Below, piece after piece: positions 34,229 through 43,041 of a DNA stretch of 64,000 nucleotides (its first letter is position 1; every line of letters begins with the position of its first letter). The DNA is from Methylovulum psychrotolerans. GTDB lineage: Bacteria > Pseudomonadota > Gammaproteobacteria > Methylococcales > Methylomonadaceae. A program made the position numbers and the translations under genes. The notes below the pieces were generated by a model. That model was not told where the DNA came from, did no database searches, and was given only the letters and a program-made list of their open reading frames with translations. The stretch covers positions 326,262 through 390,261 of the forward strand of contig NZ_PGFZ01000001.1 in assembly GCF_002923755.1 (NCBI RefSeq), read 5' to 3'.

Positions 34229-34253
34229 GCATAGGCCTTACCAAGGCCTATGC
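34229..34253. terminator. Hairpin between convergent mfnB and clpB
   Basis: GCATAGGCCTT at 34229-34239 and AAGGCCTATGC at 34243-34253 form a perfect 11-bp stem with a 3-base loop, in the 56-bp space between the convergent ends of mfnB and clpB. There is no T-run on either side, so termination here is likely but not of the classical type. Confidence 0.5.
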
Positions 34254-34269
34254 CACAGGCTATCCGGCG

Positions 34270-36846
34270 TTATTTGCCAAAAACCAAATGCCCCGCCCCG
34301 TCAACCGCCACCGTTATCACATCACCGGCCACAAAATCCCCCGCTAAAATGGCTTGCGCCAGCGGGTTTTCCAAGTGCTGCTGGATAGCGCGTTTCATAG
34401 GTCTGGCCCCATACACCGGATCAAAACCCGCTTCACCGAGCAAATCTAACGCGGCTTCGCTGATGACAAAACCGAGTTCGCGGTCTTGCAGGCGACGGCG
34501 TAAGAAGTCGATCTGAATGCCCGAAATGGCGCGGATCTGTGCGCGTCCTAAAGGGTGGAACACCACCGCTTCATCAATCCGATTAATGAACTCAGGCCGG
34601 AAATGTTGGCTGACCCGTTCCATTACTGCCGACTTCATCACTGGATATAACGTCTCACCAGCCAATTCTTGGATAATATCGGAACCCAAGTTAGAGGTCA
34701 TGACAATGACGGTATTCCTAAAGTCCACCGTCCGGCCTTGGCCGTCGGTCAAACGCCCGTCATCCAACACTTGCAATAAGACATTGAAGACATCGGCATG
34801 GGCTTTTTCAATCTCATCCATCAGAATGACCGAATAAGGCCTACGCCGCACCAGTTCGGTCAGATAACCGCCTTCTTCATAACCGACATAACCCGGAGGT
34901 GCGCCAATCAGACGGGCGACCGAATGCTTTTCCATAAACTCGGACATATCAATACGCACCATCGCATCGGTGGTGTCAAACATGAACTCCGCCAAAGCCT
35001 TGCATAACTCCGTTTTACCGACTCCTGTAGGCCCTAAGAATAGGAACGAGCCATTAGGGCGGTTAGGGTCTGATAACCCGGCACGCGAGCGGCGGATGGC
35101 GTTGCTGACGGCTTTTAGGGCCTCTTGCTGACCAATGACCCGCTGGCTTAAAAACTCTTCCATACGCAACAATTTGTCGCGTTCGCCTTCAAGCATTTTC
35201 GAGACCGGAATCCCTGTCCATTTCGATACCACTTCGGCAATTTCTTCGTCGGTGACTTTGTTACGCAACAAGGTCATTTTTTGGGCTTCCGCAGGTACCG
35301 CTTGGTTGAGTTGTTTTTCTAAAGCCGGAATAATGCCATACTGCAATTCGGCCTGACGCGCCAAATCGTTAGCGCGGCTAGCCGCTTCCAATTCGGTTTT
35401 AGCGTGTTCCAGTTTTTCCTTAATTGAGGCCGAGCCTTGCAAAGAGGCTTTTTCGGCTTTCCAAATTTCTTCCAAGTCGGAATATTCTTTTTCCAAATCG
35501 GCAATTTCGTCTTCAAGAATTTCCAGACGTTTTTTCGAGGCGCTATCTTTTTCTTTCTTAAGCGCGACTTGTTCGATTTTCAATTGGATGAGGCGGCGGT
35601 GCAAGCGATCCATCACCTCCGGTTTGGAATCAATTTCCATACGGATGCGGCTGGCGGCCTCATCGATCAAATCAATGGCCTTATCAGGCAATTGCCGGTC
35701 GGCAATATAACGGTAAGACAACGTAGCGGCGGCGACGATAGCCGGATCAGTGATTTCCACACCATGATGCACTTCGTATTTTTCTTTCAAACCGCGCAAA
35801 ATGGCGATAGTGTCTTCAACTGACGGCTCATCCACCAACACTTTTTGAAAACGGCGTTCAAGCGCGGCATCTTTCTCGACATATTTGCGGTACTCGTCTA
35901 AGGTCGTCGCCCCGACACAATGCAGTTCGCCCCGCGCCAAAGCCGGTTTGAGCATATTGCCCGCATCCATCGCCCCTTCGGCTTTACCTGCACCGACCAT
36001 GGTATGCAGTTCGTCAATAAAGAGAATGACCTGCCCTTCTTCTTTGGCAAGATCACTTAACACGGCCTTCAAGCGTTCTTCAAATTCGCCGCGAAATTTG
36101 GCCCCCGCAATCAAAGCCGCCATATCTAACGCCAACACTTGTTTGTGTTTCATGCCCTCAGGCACTTCGCCATTGACAATACGTTGCGCCAAGCCTTCGA
36201 CAATAGCCGTTTTACCGACGCCAGGCTCACCGATCAGCACCGGATTGTTTTTGGTGCGGCGCTGCAACACCTGAATGGTGCGGCGGATTTCATCATCACG
36301 GCCAATAACGGGGTCGAGCTTGCCGCGTTCGGCGCGTTCGGTCAGGTCAATGGTATATTTTTTTAAGGCTTGGCGCTGGTCTTCGGCATTGGCATCATTG
36401 ACCGCCGCACCCCCGCGCATCGCATCGACCGCTTTTTCTAACAAGGCCTTGGTTACGCCGTATTTTTTCAGCAAGTCGTTAAGCACGCCTTTTTCTTCGC
36501 AAGCGGCGAGCAGGAATAGCTCACTGGAAATAAACTGGTCTTGGCGTTTTTGCGCCAACTTATCGGTCAGGTTAAGCAAACGGGTTAATTCATTCGACAA
36601 TTGGACATCGCCGCCAGAACCGCTGACGGTGGCGATACGGTCGAGCAATTTAGCCAAATCTTGGCGCAATGCGCCAGGGTTAGCATTGATCTGAGCCAGC
36701 AAGGGCTTAACACTGCCGCCTTCTTGATCGAGCAAGGCCGCCATGACATGGGCGGGTTCTATAAATTGGTGGTCTTTACCCAACGCCAAACTTTGGGCAT
36801 CGGCAAGGGCAGATTGGAACTTGCTGGTGAGTTTATCCATACGCAT
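34270..36846 (-). CDS. clpB: ATP-dependent disaggregase ClpB
   Basis: The 858-residue Hsp100 chaperone rescues aggregated protein with DnaK. It has an N-domain, then the first AAA module with Walker A GEPGVGKT and [19 protein letters not shown] coiled-coil middle domain follows (about 400-525). The second module has [16 protein letters not shown] and the pore loop [13 protein letters not shown]. Full length for the family (E. coli 857). ATG at 36846. A heat-shock-type promoter lies upstream at 36886-36914, so it is probably transcribed by sigma-32. Confidence 0.98.
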   Translation of the reverse strand: MRMDKLTSKFQSALADAQSLALGKDHQFIEPAHVMAALLDQEGGSVKPLLAQINANPGALRQDLAKLLDRIATVSGSGGDVQLSNELTRLLNLTDKLAQKRQDQFISSELFLLAACEEKGVLNDLLKKYGVTKALLEKAVDAMRGGAAVNDANAEDQRQALKKYTIDLTERAERGKLDPVIGRDDEIRRTIQVLQRRTKNNPVLIGEPGVGKTAIVEGLAQRIVNGEVPEGMKHKQVLALDMAALIAGAKFRGEFEERLKAVLSDLAKEEGQVILFIDELHTMVGAGKAEGAMDAGNMLKPALARGELHCVGATTLDEYRKYVEKDAALERRFQKVLVDEPSVEDTIAILRGLKEKYEVHHGVEITDPAIVAAATLSYRYIADRQLPDKAIDLIDEAASRIRMEIDSKPEVMDRLHRRLIQLKIEQVALKKEKDSASKKRLEILEDEIADLEKEYSDLEEIWKAEKASLQGSASIKEKLEHAKTELEAASRANDLARQAELQYGIIPALEKQLNQAVPAEAQKMTLLRNKVTDEEIAEVVSKWTGIPVSKMLEGERDKLLRMEEFLSQRVIGQQEALKAVSNAIRRSRAGLSDPNRPNGSFLFLGPTGVGKTELCKALAEFMFDTTDAMVRIDMSEFMEKHSVARLIGAPPGYVGYEEGGYLTELVRRRPYSVILMDEIEKAHADVFNVLLQVLDDGRLTDGQGRTVDFRNTVIVMTSNLGSDIIQELAGETLYPVMKSAVMERVSQHFRPEFINRIDEAVVFHPLGRAQIRAISGIQIDFLRRRLQDRELGFVISEAALDLLGEAGFDPVYGARPMKRAIQQHLENPLAQAILAGDFVAGDVITVAVDGAGHLVFGK

Positions 36847-36885
36847 AGCATTACCTTTACATTTGTAGGTTTTTAGTTAGCTAGG

Positions 36886-36914
36886 ATATGGGGGGGAGCG
36901 GCGACACTTTCAAG
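36886..36914 (-). promoter_or_regulatory. Sigma-32 heat-shock promoter of clpB
   Basis: On the minus strand CTTGAAA (36908-36914) is separated by 14 bases from CCCCATAT (36886-36893). This matches the RpoH consensus CTTGAAA-N11-16-CCCCATNT almost perfectly. It lies about 40 bases before the clpB start codon, giving a leader of roughly 30 bases. Confidence 0.9.
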
Positions 36915-36966
36915 GAAGGGGGAAATATTTTGCCCGTTACTTTCATCACAAGGGTTTGCGTAAGCT

Positions 36967-36994
36967 AAAAAAGCACCCTGCCCAAAGGCAGGGC
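36967..36994 (-). terminator. Intrinsic terminator of the Anbu operon
   Basis: CCCTGCC (36976-36982) pairs with GGCAGGG (36987-36993). On the minus strand the stem is followed by GTGCTTTTTTAGC, a run of six T. It lies about 20 bp after the Anbu stop codon and closes the leftward operon that starts at 46440. Confidence 0.85.
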
Positions 36995-37011
36995 ACCCTT
37001 TGCCCAAGCAT

Positions 37012-37767
37012 TTACAGTTCTACACGCATTGGCTTAACCGCATTTTTATCCAACGAAGGCAAAGCCGCGATAGCCTCGCGTAGTTTCGTTTCCCAGCTAC
37101 GGCGGAGCTGGAGCATGTAATCGTCGCCGTCATCAAAACAATAATATTCCTGAAAAGCGAAGCTGTCTTTACGGTATACCAGCATTTCTACCGGCGCACC
37201 GACACTGGCGTTACTGCGGATAGTCGAGTCCATAGACACCAGGCAGCACCGCGCCGCTTCATCTATGGAAGTGTCCAGCTTAAGGAAACGGTCAAGGATC
37301 GGCTTACCGTATTTGCTTTCGCCAATTTGCAAAAAGGGCGTGTTGGCGGAAGTGGTGATGCTATTGCCTTCGGCATAGATCATATACGCGCCGTGCGGCT
37401 CCCCGCCGATTTGTCCGGCCAAAATAAACGTCGCCGACGGGTTAAAGGCCGATTGACCCTGAGTATTGATGTGCTGCTTTTGTTTTTCGACGCTGATATG
37501 GCCTAAATAATCGGCGGCTTCGGACAAGCATTCGACCGTATTGATATTCACCTTGGCCTCTTTGATTTTATCGCGGTGCATTTGCTCAAGGACGGCCTGA
37601 GTAGTGGCAAGGTTACCCGCCGAAAGCAAAATTATCTTGCGGTCGGGACGGCTATCGAAAGCGTGCATTTTGCCATGCGTGCTTACATTATCAATACCCG
37701 CATTGGTTCTTGAATCGGAAACCAGGATTAACCCTTCGTTGATTGAAGCTGCAATACAATAAGTCAT
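37012..37767 (-). CDS. Anbu, proteasome-related peptidase (251 aa)
   Basis: Anbu is a self-assembling ring-forming relative of HslV and the proteasome beta subunit. The N-terminus is MTYCIAASINEGLILVSDSR: after Met removal Thr becomes the nucleophile, with Asp18 and Lys33 (full-length numbering) in the expected positions. DSRTNAGIDN, ILLSAGNLATTQ, and GESKYGKPILDR are typical Anbu stretches. It is the last gene of an operon with transglutaminase-like and ATP-grasp genes, the known Anbu neighbourhood. Its natural substrate is unknown. Confidence 0.93.
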   Translation of the reverse strand: MTYCIAASINEGLILVSDSRTNAGIDNVSTHGKMHAFDSRPDRKIILLSAGNLATTQAVLEQMHRDKIKEAKVNINTVECLSEAADYLGHISVEKQKQHINTQGQSAFNPSATFILAGQIGGEPHGAYMIYAEGNSITTSANTPFLQIGESKYGKPILDRFLKLDTSIDEAARCCLVSMDSTIRSNASVGAPVEMLVYRKDSFAFQEYYCFDDGDDYMLQLRRSWETKLREAIAALPSLDKNAVKPMRVEL

Positions 37768-37835
37768 AGTTGTTATTTTTTATGAGACGTTCAAAATGAC
37801 CGCTATTTTAATCTTTTTCGGACAGAAATGCGCCA

Positions 37836-38633
37836 TCAATTCATGGAATTACCCAAGTTTTCCACCCGCACCACCATGCTGGTGAGGATTGCCCCGAAAC
37901 CGAACTGGTGAAAAACCGATACGTCGGCGGCATCGCGGCCAAATGCGATAATCACCCGCCCACCATATAAGCCATATTGGGTAGGGTCAAAAGCATACCA
38001 TTGCCCGCCAATATAGGCCTCAAACCAAGCGTGCATGTCCATAGGCTGGAGATTATGCAGATACCCCACGACAATCCGTGCCGGAATGCTGATGCTGCGG
38101 CATAAGGCTATCCCCAAATGTGCCAAGTCACGGCAGACCCCGAAACCCCGTTGGTAAATTTCGGTCGCCGATAAATGGACATCGCTAGAGCCGGGCAAAT
38201 ACTGCACATTTTGGCGTATCCAGTCGGCCAGGCAAGCCACTTGGTCATAACCCGGCAAAGCCCCTGCGGTCAGGTCTCTGGCCAGCTCACCAAAGCGGTC
38301 AGATTCGCAATAGCGGCTAGGCAACAGATACGGCAAGACATCATTAGGCAAGTATTGGATTTCGACAAAATGCGCTCCCGGCATGGTGTCGATAAAATCA
38401 TTAACAATCACTTCCGCCGAGGTATAAAGTAAAAAATCCCCTTGTGGCGCTACCAGCCGCTGGCAGGAATTACCGTAACTATCCGTGCTTTCGGTCACTG
38501 CCACGGCGGGCTTGATGGTGTAGGTCTCCCGGATAATCCATTGTTGTATGCCCCGAAATGGCCGCAACATTAAGATCAGCGCGACCGGATTATCAATTTG
38601 GAAGCATAAGTTACAAGTGACTAACAGCCTCAT
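37836..38633 (-). CDS. Transglutaminase-like cysteine protease-fold protein (265 aa)
   Basis: The C-terminal half has a transglutaminase core: RGFGVCRDLAHLGIALCRS (catalytic Cys), PMDMHAWFEAYI (His) and YAFDPTQYG (Asp). The N-terminal half is the beta-sandwich usual in this family (MRLLVTCNLCFQIDNPVALI). ATG at 38633 is chosen because it matches the family start and follows AGGGGAT; an upstream TTG (38672) or ATG (38660) would add up to 13 residues. The gene lies 68 bp before Anbu. Family members of this neighbourhood are predicted peptide or isopeptide bond enzymes. Confidence 0.88.
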   Translation of the reverse strand: MRLLVTCNLCFQIDNPVALILMLRPFRGIQQWIIRETYTIKPAVAVTESTDSYGNSCQRLVAPQGDFLLYTSAEVIVNDFIDTMPGAHFVEIQYLPNDVLPYLLPSRYCESDRFGELARDLTAGALPGYDQVACLADWIRQNVQYLPGSSDVHLSATEIYQRGFGVCRDLAHLGIALCRSISIPARIVVGYLHNLQPMDMHAWFEAYIGGQWYAFDPTQYGLYGGRVIIAFGRDAADVSVFHQFGFGAILTSMVVRVENLGNSMN

Positions 38634-38668
38634 AACCGTTTTATCCCCTGCCCTGCCCATCAAACGGT

Positions 38669-39364
38669 TCAAACGCCCAACATATCAAGCTGGCTATAGG
38701 CATGGTTCAACCACATTTTGACCCGCTGCCTATCAATCAGGCCCAAGGCGTTAAGGTTTTCAAGGTCACGGTTTCTGGCCGCCCAAAAACTGGAATTGTT
38801 ACCGTCAATTTTGGTCATGATCGGCGTATACAAACGTTTTAGCGTCATCACTTTTGCGCCCATATCCACCGCACGGTCTTTAACACCGGAAAATTCCAGT
38901 AAGCTGAAATCATCTTCGCGCACTTGGTTTTGCACCAGAACATAGTGTAATTTCACGCCATAATGGTCGAGCAGCTTACTGAGCAGTTCGACACTGTCCT
39001 TACCCGAATCCATAACATTCCAATACACCAAAGACACGCCCATTTCTTCGGCTAATTCCAGCACTCCGCCATCATCTATCCATGTCGCCAACGAATGGTG
39101 AGTTTGCGCCGCCAAGTCCACCAACACCCGTTGCTCAGGATTGGCGACCGCCGTTTCCATGATAACATCCAGGCTTTGGTAATCGTCAATGATGGTCGGT
39201 GACGCATAATCGGCATAAAAACGCAGTAACGCACCGTGTGAGCGGTCAGTGTCGAAACCAATAAAAGGGATATTGCTGTCAATCATATATTGCGCCAATA
39301 CCCGCGCCAGCACCGATTTGCCGACACCGCCTTTTTCACCGCCAATTAGATGTATAGTAGTCAT
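38669..39364 (-). CDS. ParA/MinD-like P-loop ATPase in the Anbu operon (231 aa)
   Basis: Deviant Walker A motif GGEKGGVGKS at residues 8-17, then FDTDRSHG, and a conserved RVLVDLAAQTHHSLA at about 95-110 in place of the usual switch II. ATG 39364 follows a GGAGG ribosome binding site. Such SIMIBI ATPases move cargo along DNA or membranes. The gene sits between two transglutaminase-like genes, tightly spaced on the downstream side, so it is probably co-transcribed with Anbu. I am not aware of this as a standard Anbu partner; it resembles plasmid TraL/ParA-like proteins. Confidence 0.85.
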   Translation of the reverse strand: MTTIHLIGGEKGGVGKSVLARVLAQYMIDSNIPFIGFDTDRSHGALLRFYADYASPTIIDDYQSLDVIMETAVANPEQRVLVDLAAQTHHSLATWIDDGGVLELAEEMGVSLVYWNVMDSGKDSVELLSKLLDHYGVKLHYVLVQNQVREDDFSLLEFSGVKDRAVDMGAKVMTLKRLYTPIMTKIDGNNSSFWAARNRDLENLNALGLIDRQRVKMWLNHAYSQLDMLGV

Positions 39365-39423
39365 AAAATCCTCCGTTTTAGTTTGAATGCTTAGCAATAG
39401 CCTTATGGTTATGCTGGTAAAGG

Positions 39424-40356
39424 TTAAAAAAATTCTTCGCCAAATCCTCCGTCCCCCTCCAGGCGCAACACATCCACAGAGACCGACAGCGTATGCTGGC
39501 CTCCCCCGAAAGCAATGCCTTTTAGCGGCGTGACATCGGCATAATCACGTCCCCAAGCCAACGTGATATGCTGGTCATGGGGCATTTTGTTGTTGGTCGG
39601 GTCAAAATCCAGCCAGCCCAAATCAGGGATGTAAACGGCAAACCACGCATGGGAAGCGTCGGCACCCACTAAGCGGGGTTTGCCCGGAGCGGGTACGGTT
39701 TCCAGATAACCGCTGACATAACGGGCAGGAATGCCAAAGCTACGCAGACAACCGATAGCCAAATGGGCAAAATCCTGACAAACCCCGCGCCGTTTCGCCA
39801 ACACCTCCAATAAGGGTGTGGCAATAGTCGTGGAAGTGGGGTCGTAAGTAAAATCGGTGTAAATCCGCCGCATCAAATCCGACACGACATCCAGCAGCGG
39901 GCGGTCGTCTTGAAAAGACGGCAGGGCGTAGTCCGCCAATTCCGGCGAAGCACTAATCATCGGCGAATCCAAAACATATTGCTTGGCCTCCAATAAGGTT
40001 TGCAGTTGTTGCTTATTCAGGTTTTGCCCGGAGGTTTCCTGAAAAAAATGCTGCACCTGCCGCCAGCTTTGCTGCGGTAACAGTTCATGCCGTTGCCGTC
40101 CGGGAAATAAGCTGATATCGCTGACTGCCGTCACCACTAGCTGCCTATGTGGTTGCTGGATAGCAAAATAGGCGAGGCGGTTGCCGAAATAATCGCTCAG
40201 TTCCCGAAAATCTTTAGGGGGCGGGATAATCTCAAAACGGCTGTCCACACAATGTTGCCGCCAAAAATTGCGCGGCTGCAAACGCGCTTGGTTTTGGCAT
40301 AAACCAACGGCTTGGCTGTAATTGTAGGTCGTTGTATGGGTGATGCGGTATTTCAC
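39424..40356 (-). CDS. Transglutaminase-like protein of the Anbu operon (310 aa)
   Basis: N-terminal domain MKYRITHTTTYNYSQAVGLCQNQ (bacterial transglutaminase-like N), then the core with RRGVCQDFAHLAIGCLRSFG (Cys), DASHAWFAVYIPDLG (His) and WLDFDPTNN (Asp). The C-terminal WGRDYADVTPLKGIAFGGG is typical of the COG1305 proteins next to Anbu. It overlaps the ATP-grasp/alpha-E gene by 4 bp, so the two are coupled. Expected to hydrolyse or form amide bonds on peptides. Confidence 0.92.
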   Translation of the reverse strand: MKYRITHTTTYNYSQAVGLCQNQARLQPRNFWRQHCVDSRFEIIPPPKDFRELSDYFGNRLAYFAIQQPHRQLVVTAVSDISLFPGRQRHELLPQQSWRQVQHFFQETSGQNLNKQQLQTLLEAKQYVLDSPMISASPELADYALPSFQDDRPLLDVVSDLMRRIYTDFTYDPTSTTIATPLLEVLAKRRGVCQDFAHLAIGCLRSFGIPARYVSGYLETVPAPGKPRLVGADASHAWFAVYIPDLGWLDFDPTNNKMPHDQHITLAWGRDYADVTPLKGIAFGGGQHTLSVSVDVLRLEGDGGFGEEFF

Positions 40357-42926
40357 GGCTCGTCCTCAGGCGGGATATTCGCGGTCATTAATTGCGAGGT
40401 CTGGGAATGGCTGAAATAGGCTTGGGCGATAGTATCGGCAATCCCCCACAATAATTTTGTGGTGTCGGCAAGCAATTGCTCCAACTGCGTATAGATGCCC
40501 TCGTCATCGCTAATTTTTAGCAAATCGACGATATTGCTCAAACGCAAGTCAGTATAAGCTTTAATAATCAAACGCTCTTCTTCGCTTAACTTACGCTTGC
40601 TTCGGTCTCTAGGTAAAGCGCTGATATGCTCAGATAACAAGCGTAGCTGATAGGCCACAGAACGCGGATGGGTCTCGTCCAACAGCAATAATTCCAGCAC
40701 TGCCGACAATTCCATAAAAGAACGGTAGCGGCGCTGGTAAATGGTCAGGCTGTCGGTAGAAAACAGCACCGCCTCCAATACTTGATTTTGCACCGCCGTG
40801 TCATAGCGCTGGACCAGCGTGGCGCGTAATAAGGCAATCAACGCCAAAGCCCGTTCCAAGCGGCGGCCACTACCCAGCATCAGCCAACCGGCCTCACGGG
40901 TCATGGTTTCGCTAGTCAGACCGGAAAAAGCCACGACCCCAGTAATCAGGTCATCCAAATAACTTTGCAATTGCTCAATGACGATTTCCCCATTGACCAC
41001 CCGCAATTTCCAGCGGTACTGGATATTATCGACACTCCGCCAAGTATCCTGTGACCATAAGTCACGGATATTATAGGCGGATTGGACGAATGCCTGGATA
41101 TTTGCCGCCAATGACCCAGGGCGGTGGCCATCTTTAGCAAGGGATAATAATTCGTCTTGCGGATGTTCCAAGCTCTCAGGCGGGCCGTTAACAAACCCAG
41201 GATACGTCATTGTAACGTGAGTCAGGCTATGCAGTAAGGCCGCCAGCGCGACACTGTCAATCGTGTCCTTAAACTCCAGCATGTCCTGATATTTTAACAA
41301 GGCCGTACGCAATAACCGGGCGACCGCTTCCGTACGTTCCAGATAACGCCCTACCCAAAACAAATGGTCGGCGGCGCGGCTGGTTAACGGTTCGGTGACG
41401 GCATCAAGCAGAAACAAACGGTTCGGCTGAACCAAAACACTCGGCGCTTGGCTAGGCTCGGCCGCCAATACCCAAGTGTCTTTACTGATGCCGCCTGCTT
41501 GGTTAGAAACGGCCACATCGTCCTTATCTTGAGCGACACGCGTCAGGCCACCTGGCATGACCAAGTAATCTTCACCATTAGCCACCACAAAATTGCGTAA
41601 CACCGCCGTGCGCGGCTGGATACGGTGGCTGATAAAAGAAGGTACGGTCGAAGGGGTCACTTGCTCTTGGCCGACATACAAATGCGGCTTGGCTAAAATT
41701 GCCGCGCGTAAGGCATCTTTTTGCGCGGCACTTAAGGTATTGCCCGCCAAAAAGCTAGTATCTTGCCGACGGTTGATTTGCTTAATATCCAGATGTTCGA
41801 GGTTTTGCAGGACAAAATCACGCTCGCGCTGTTGTCCGCACCACCACGTCGCCACTGACGGCAAAAGTAGGTCTTCATTCAAAAAGTACCTGGCCAGTTT
41901 CGGTAAAAATGCCAGCAAAGCCGGATTTTCTAAGACGCTGCTGCCTAAGGGGTTGGCTATCGCCACATTGCCGCGCCGTACCGCCTCCAATAAGCCGGTC
42001 ACCCCCAAACGCGAATCGATACGCAGTTCCAAAGGATCACAAAAAGAATCGTCGACACGGCGCAAAATCACATCAACATGCTGCAAGCCTTCCAACGATT
42101 TTAGCCAAACATGCCCGTCCCGCACCGTCAAGTCATCACCTTGCACCAAGGTATAGCCTAGATAAGCCGCCAAATACGCATGTTCAAAATAAGTCTCGTT
42201 AAAAGGGCCCGGAGTCAGGACGACAATCCGGGGATTTTCCTTATTGTGCAGGGCAATATTGGCCAAGCCTTTACTGAGGCCCTTAAAAAAACCCGACAGG
42301 CGGTGGACTTGGGTATCGCGCAAAATATCCGGCAAGACCCGCGTCATGACGGTACGGTTCTCCAGCGCGTAGCCAAAGCCTGACGGGGCTTGGGCGCGGT
42401 CATCCAATACCCAAAAGCGGCCTTTGGCACCACGGACTAAGTTGGCCGAATAAATTGTCAATTGGATAGGCTGGTTTTGCAAAGTCCCCTGACAGGGATG
42501 CAAAAAACCCTGATGGGCAAAGACCAGTTCCATAGGCAACAAGCCTTTTTTCAGCAGGTTTTGTTCGCCATAAATATCTTTAAGGATCAAATCCAACAGC
42601 CGCGCCCGTTGCTTTAAACCCGCTTCAATAACCGTCCATTCCTCACTGCTGATCAGCAAAGGGATAGGGTCTAACCGCCACGGCCTGGTCAGTTTTTGGG
42701 TATCGCCATAGACATTATAAGTAACGCCGTTTTCTCTGAGCAGGCGTTGGGCTTCACGGCGGCGATGCTCGATTTCCTCGCTGCCCATGGTTTCCAAGGC
42801 GTTGACAAAATGCTGCCAATAGGGCAAGACCTTATGCTCAGTCGTGACCATTTCATCATAGACACCCAGTCGGGTCTCGTAATATTGCACACCGATGTCG
42901 TTGGCTAATTCACTAGGGCTACGCAC
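40353..42926 (-). CDS. Circularly permuted ATP-grasp + alpha-E domain fusion (857 aa)
   Basis: Residues 1-480 are the circularly permuted ATP-grasp ligase of the COG2307/2308 group (GVTYNVYGDTQKLTRPWRLD, IVVLTPGPFNETYFEHAYLA, DVILRRVDDSFCDPLELR). Residues 520-830 are the helical alpha-E domain (LLDAVTEPLTSRAADHLFW, GRYLERTEAVARLLR). Often these are two genes; here they are one chain. ATP-grasp enzymes of this type are predicted amide ligases making peptide tags. Its stop overlaps the start of the following transglutaminase gene by 4 bp. Confidence 0.92.
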   Translation of the reverse strand: MRSPSELANDIGVQYYETRLGVYDEMVTTEHKVLPYWQHFVNALETMGSEEIEHRRREAQRLLRENGVTYNVYGDTQKLTRPWRLDPIPLLISSEEWTVIEAGLKQRARLLDLILKDIYGEQNLLKKGLLPMELVFAHQGFLHPCQGTLQNQPIQLTIYSANLVRGAKGRFWVLDDRAQAPSGFGYALENRTVMTRVLPDILRDTQVHRLSGFFKGLSKGLANIALHNKENPRIVVLTPGPFNETYFEHAYLAAYLGYTLVQGDDLTVRDGHVWLKSLEGLQHVDVILRRVDDSFCDPLELRIDSRLGVTGLLEAVRRGNVAIANPLGSSVLENPALLAFLPKLARYFLNEDLLLPSVATWWCGQQRERDFVLQNLEHLDIKQINRRQDTSFLAGNTLSAAQKDALRAAILAKPHLYVGQEQVTPSTVPSFISHRIQPRTAVLRNFVVANGEDYLVMPGGLTRVAQDKDDVAVSNQAGGISKDTWVLAAEPSQAPSVLVQPNRLFLLDAVTEPLTSRAADHLFWVGRYLERTEAVARLLRTALLKYQDMLEFKDTIDSVALAALLHSLTHVTMTYPGFVNGPPESLEHPQDELLSLAKDGHRPGSLAANIQAFVQSAYNIRDLWSQDTWRSVDNIQYRWKLRVVNGEIVIEQLQSYLDDLITGVVAFSGLTSETMTREAGWLMLGSGRRLERALALIALLRATLVQRYDTAVQNQVLEAVLFSTDSLTIYQRRYRSFMELSAVLELLLLDETHPRSVAYQLRLLSEHISALPRDRSKRKLSEEERLIIKAYTDLRLSNIVDLLKISDDEGIYTQLEQLLADTTKLLWGIADTIAQAYFSHSQTSQLMTANIPPEDEP

Positions 42927-43041
42927 TCACTAGGCCTTTGGTTGGTTAATTTTTATGGTTTGGATAATACGGCGATGGGGTAAAAATGGCTTTTTACCCC
43001 ATCGGTTAACCAGGCCAATATAATATCGTTTTACACCTTAA

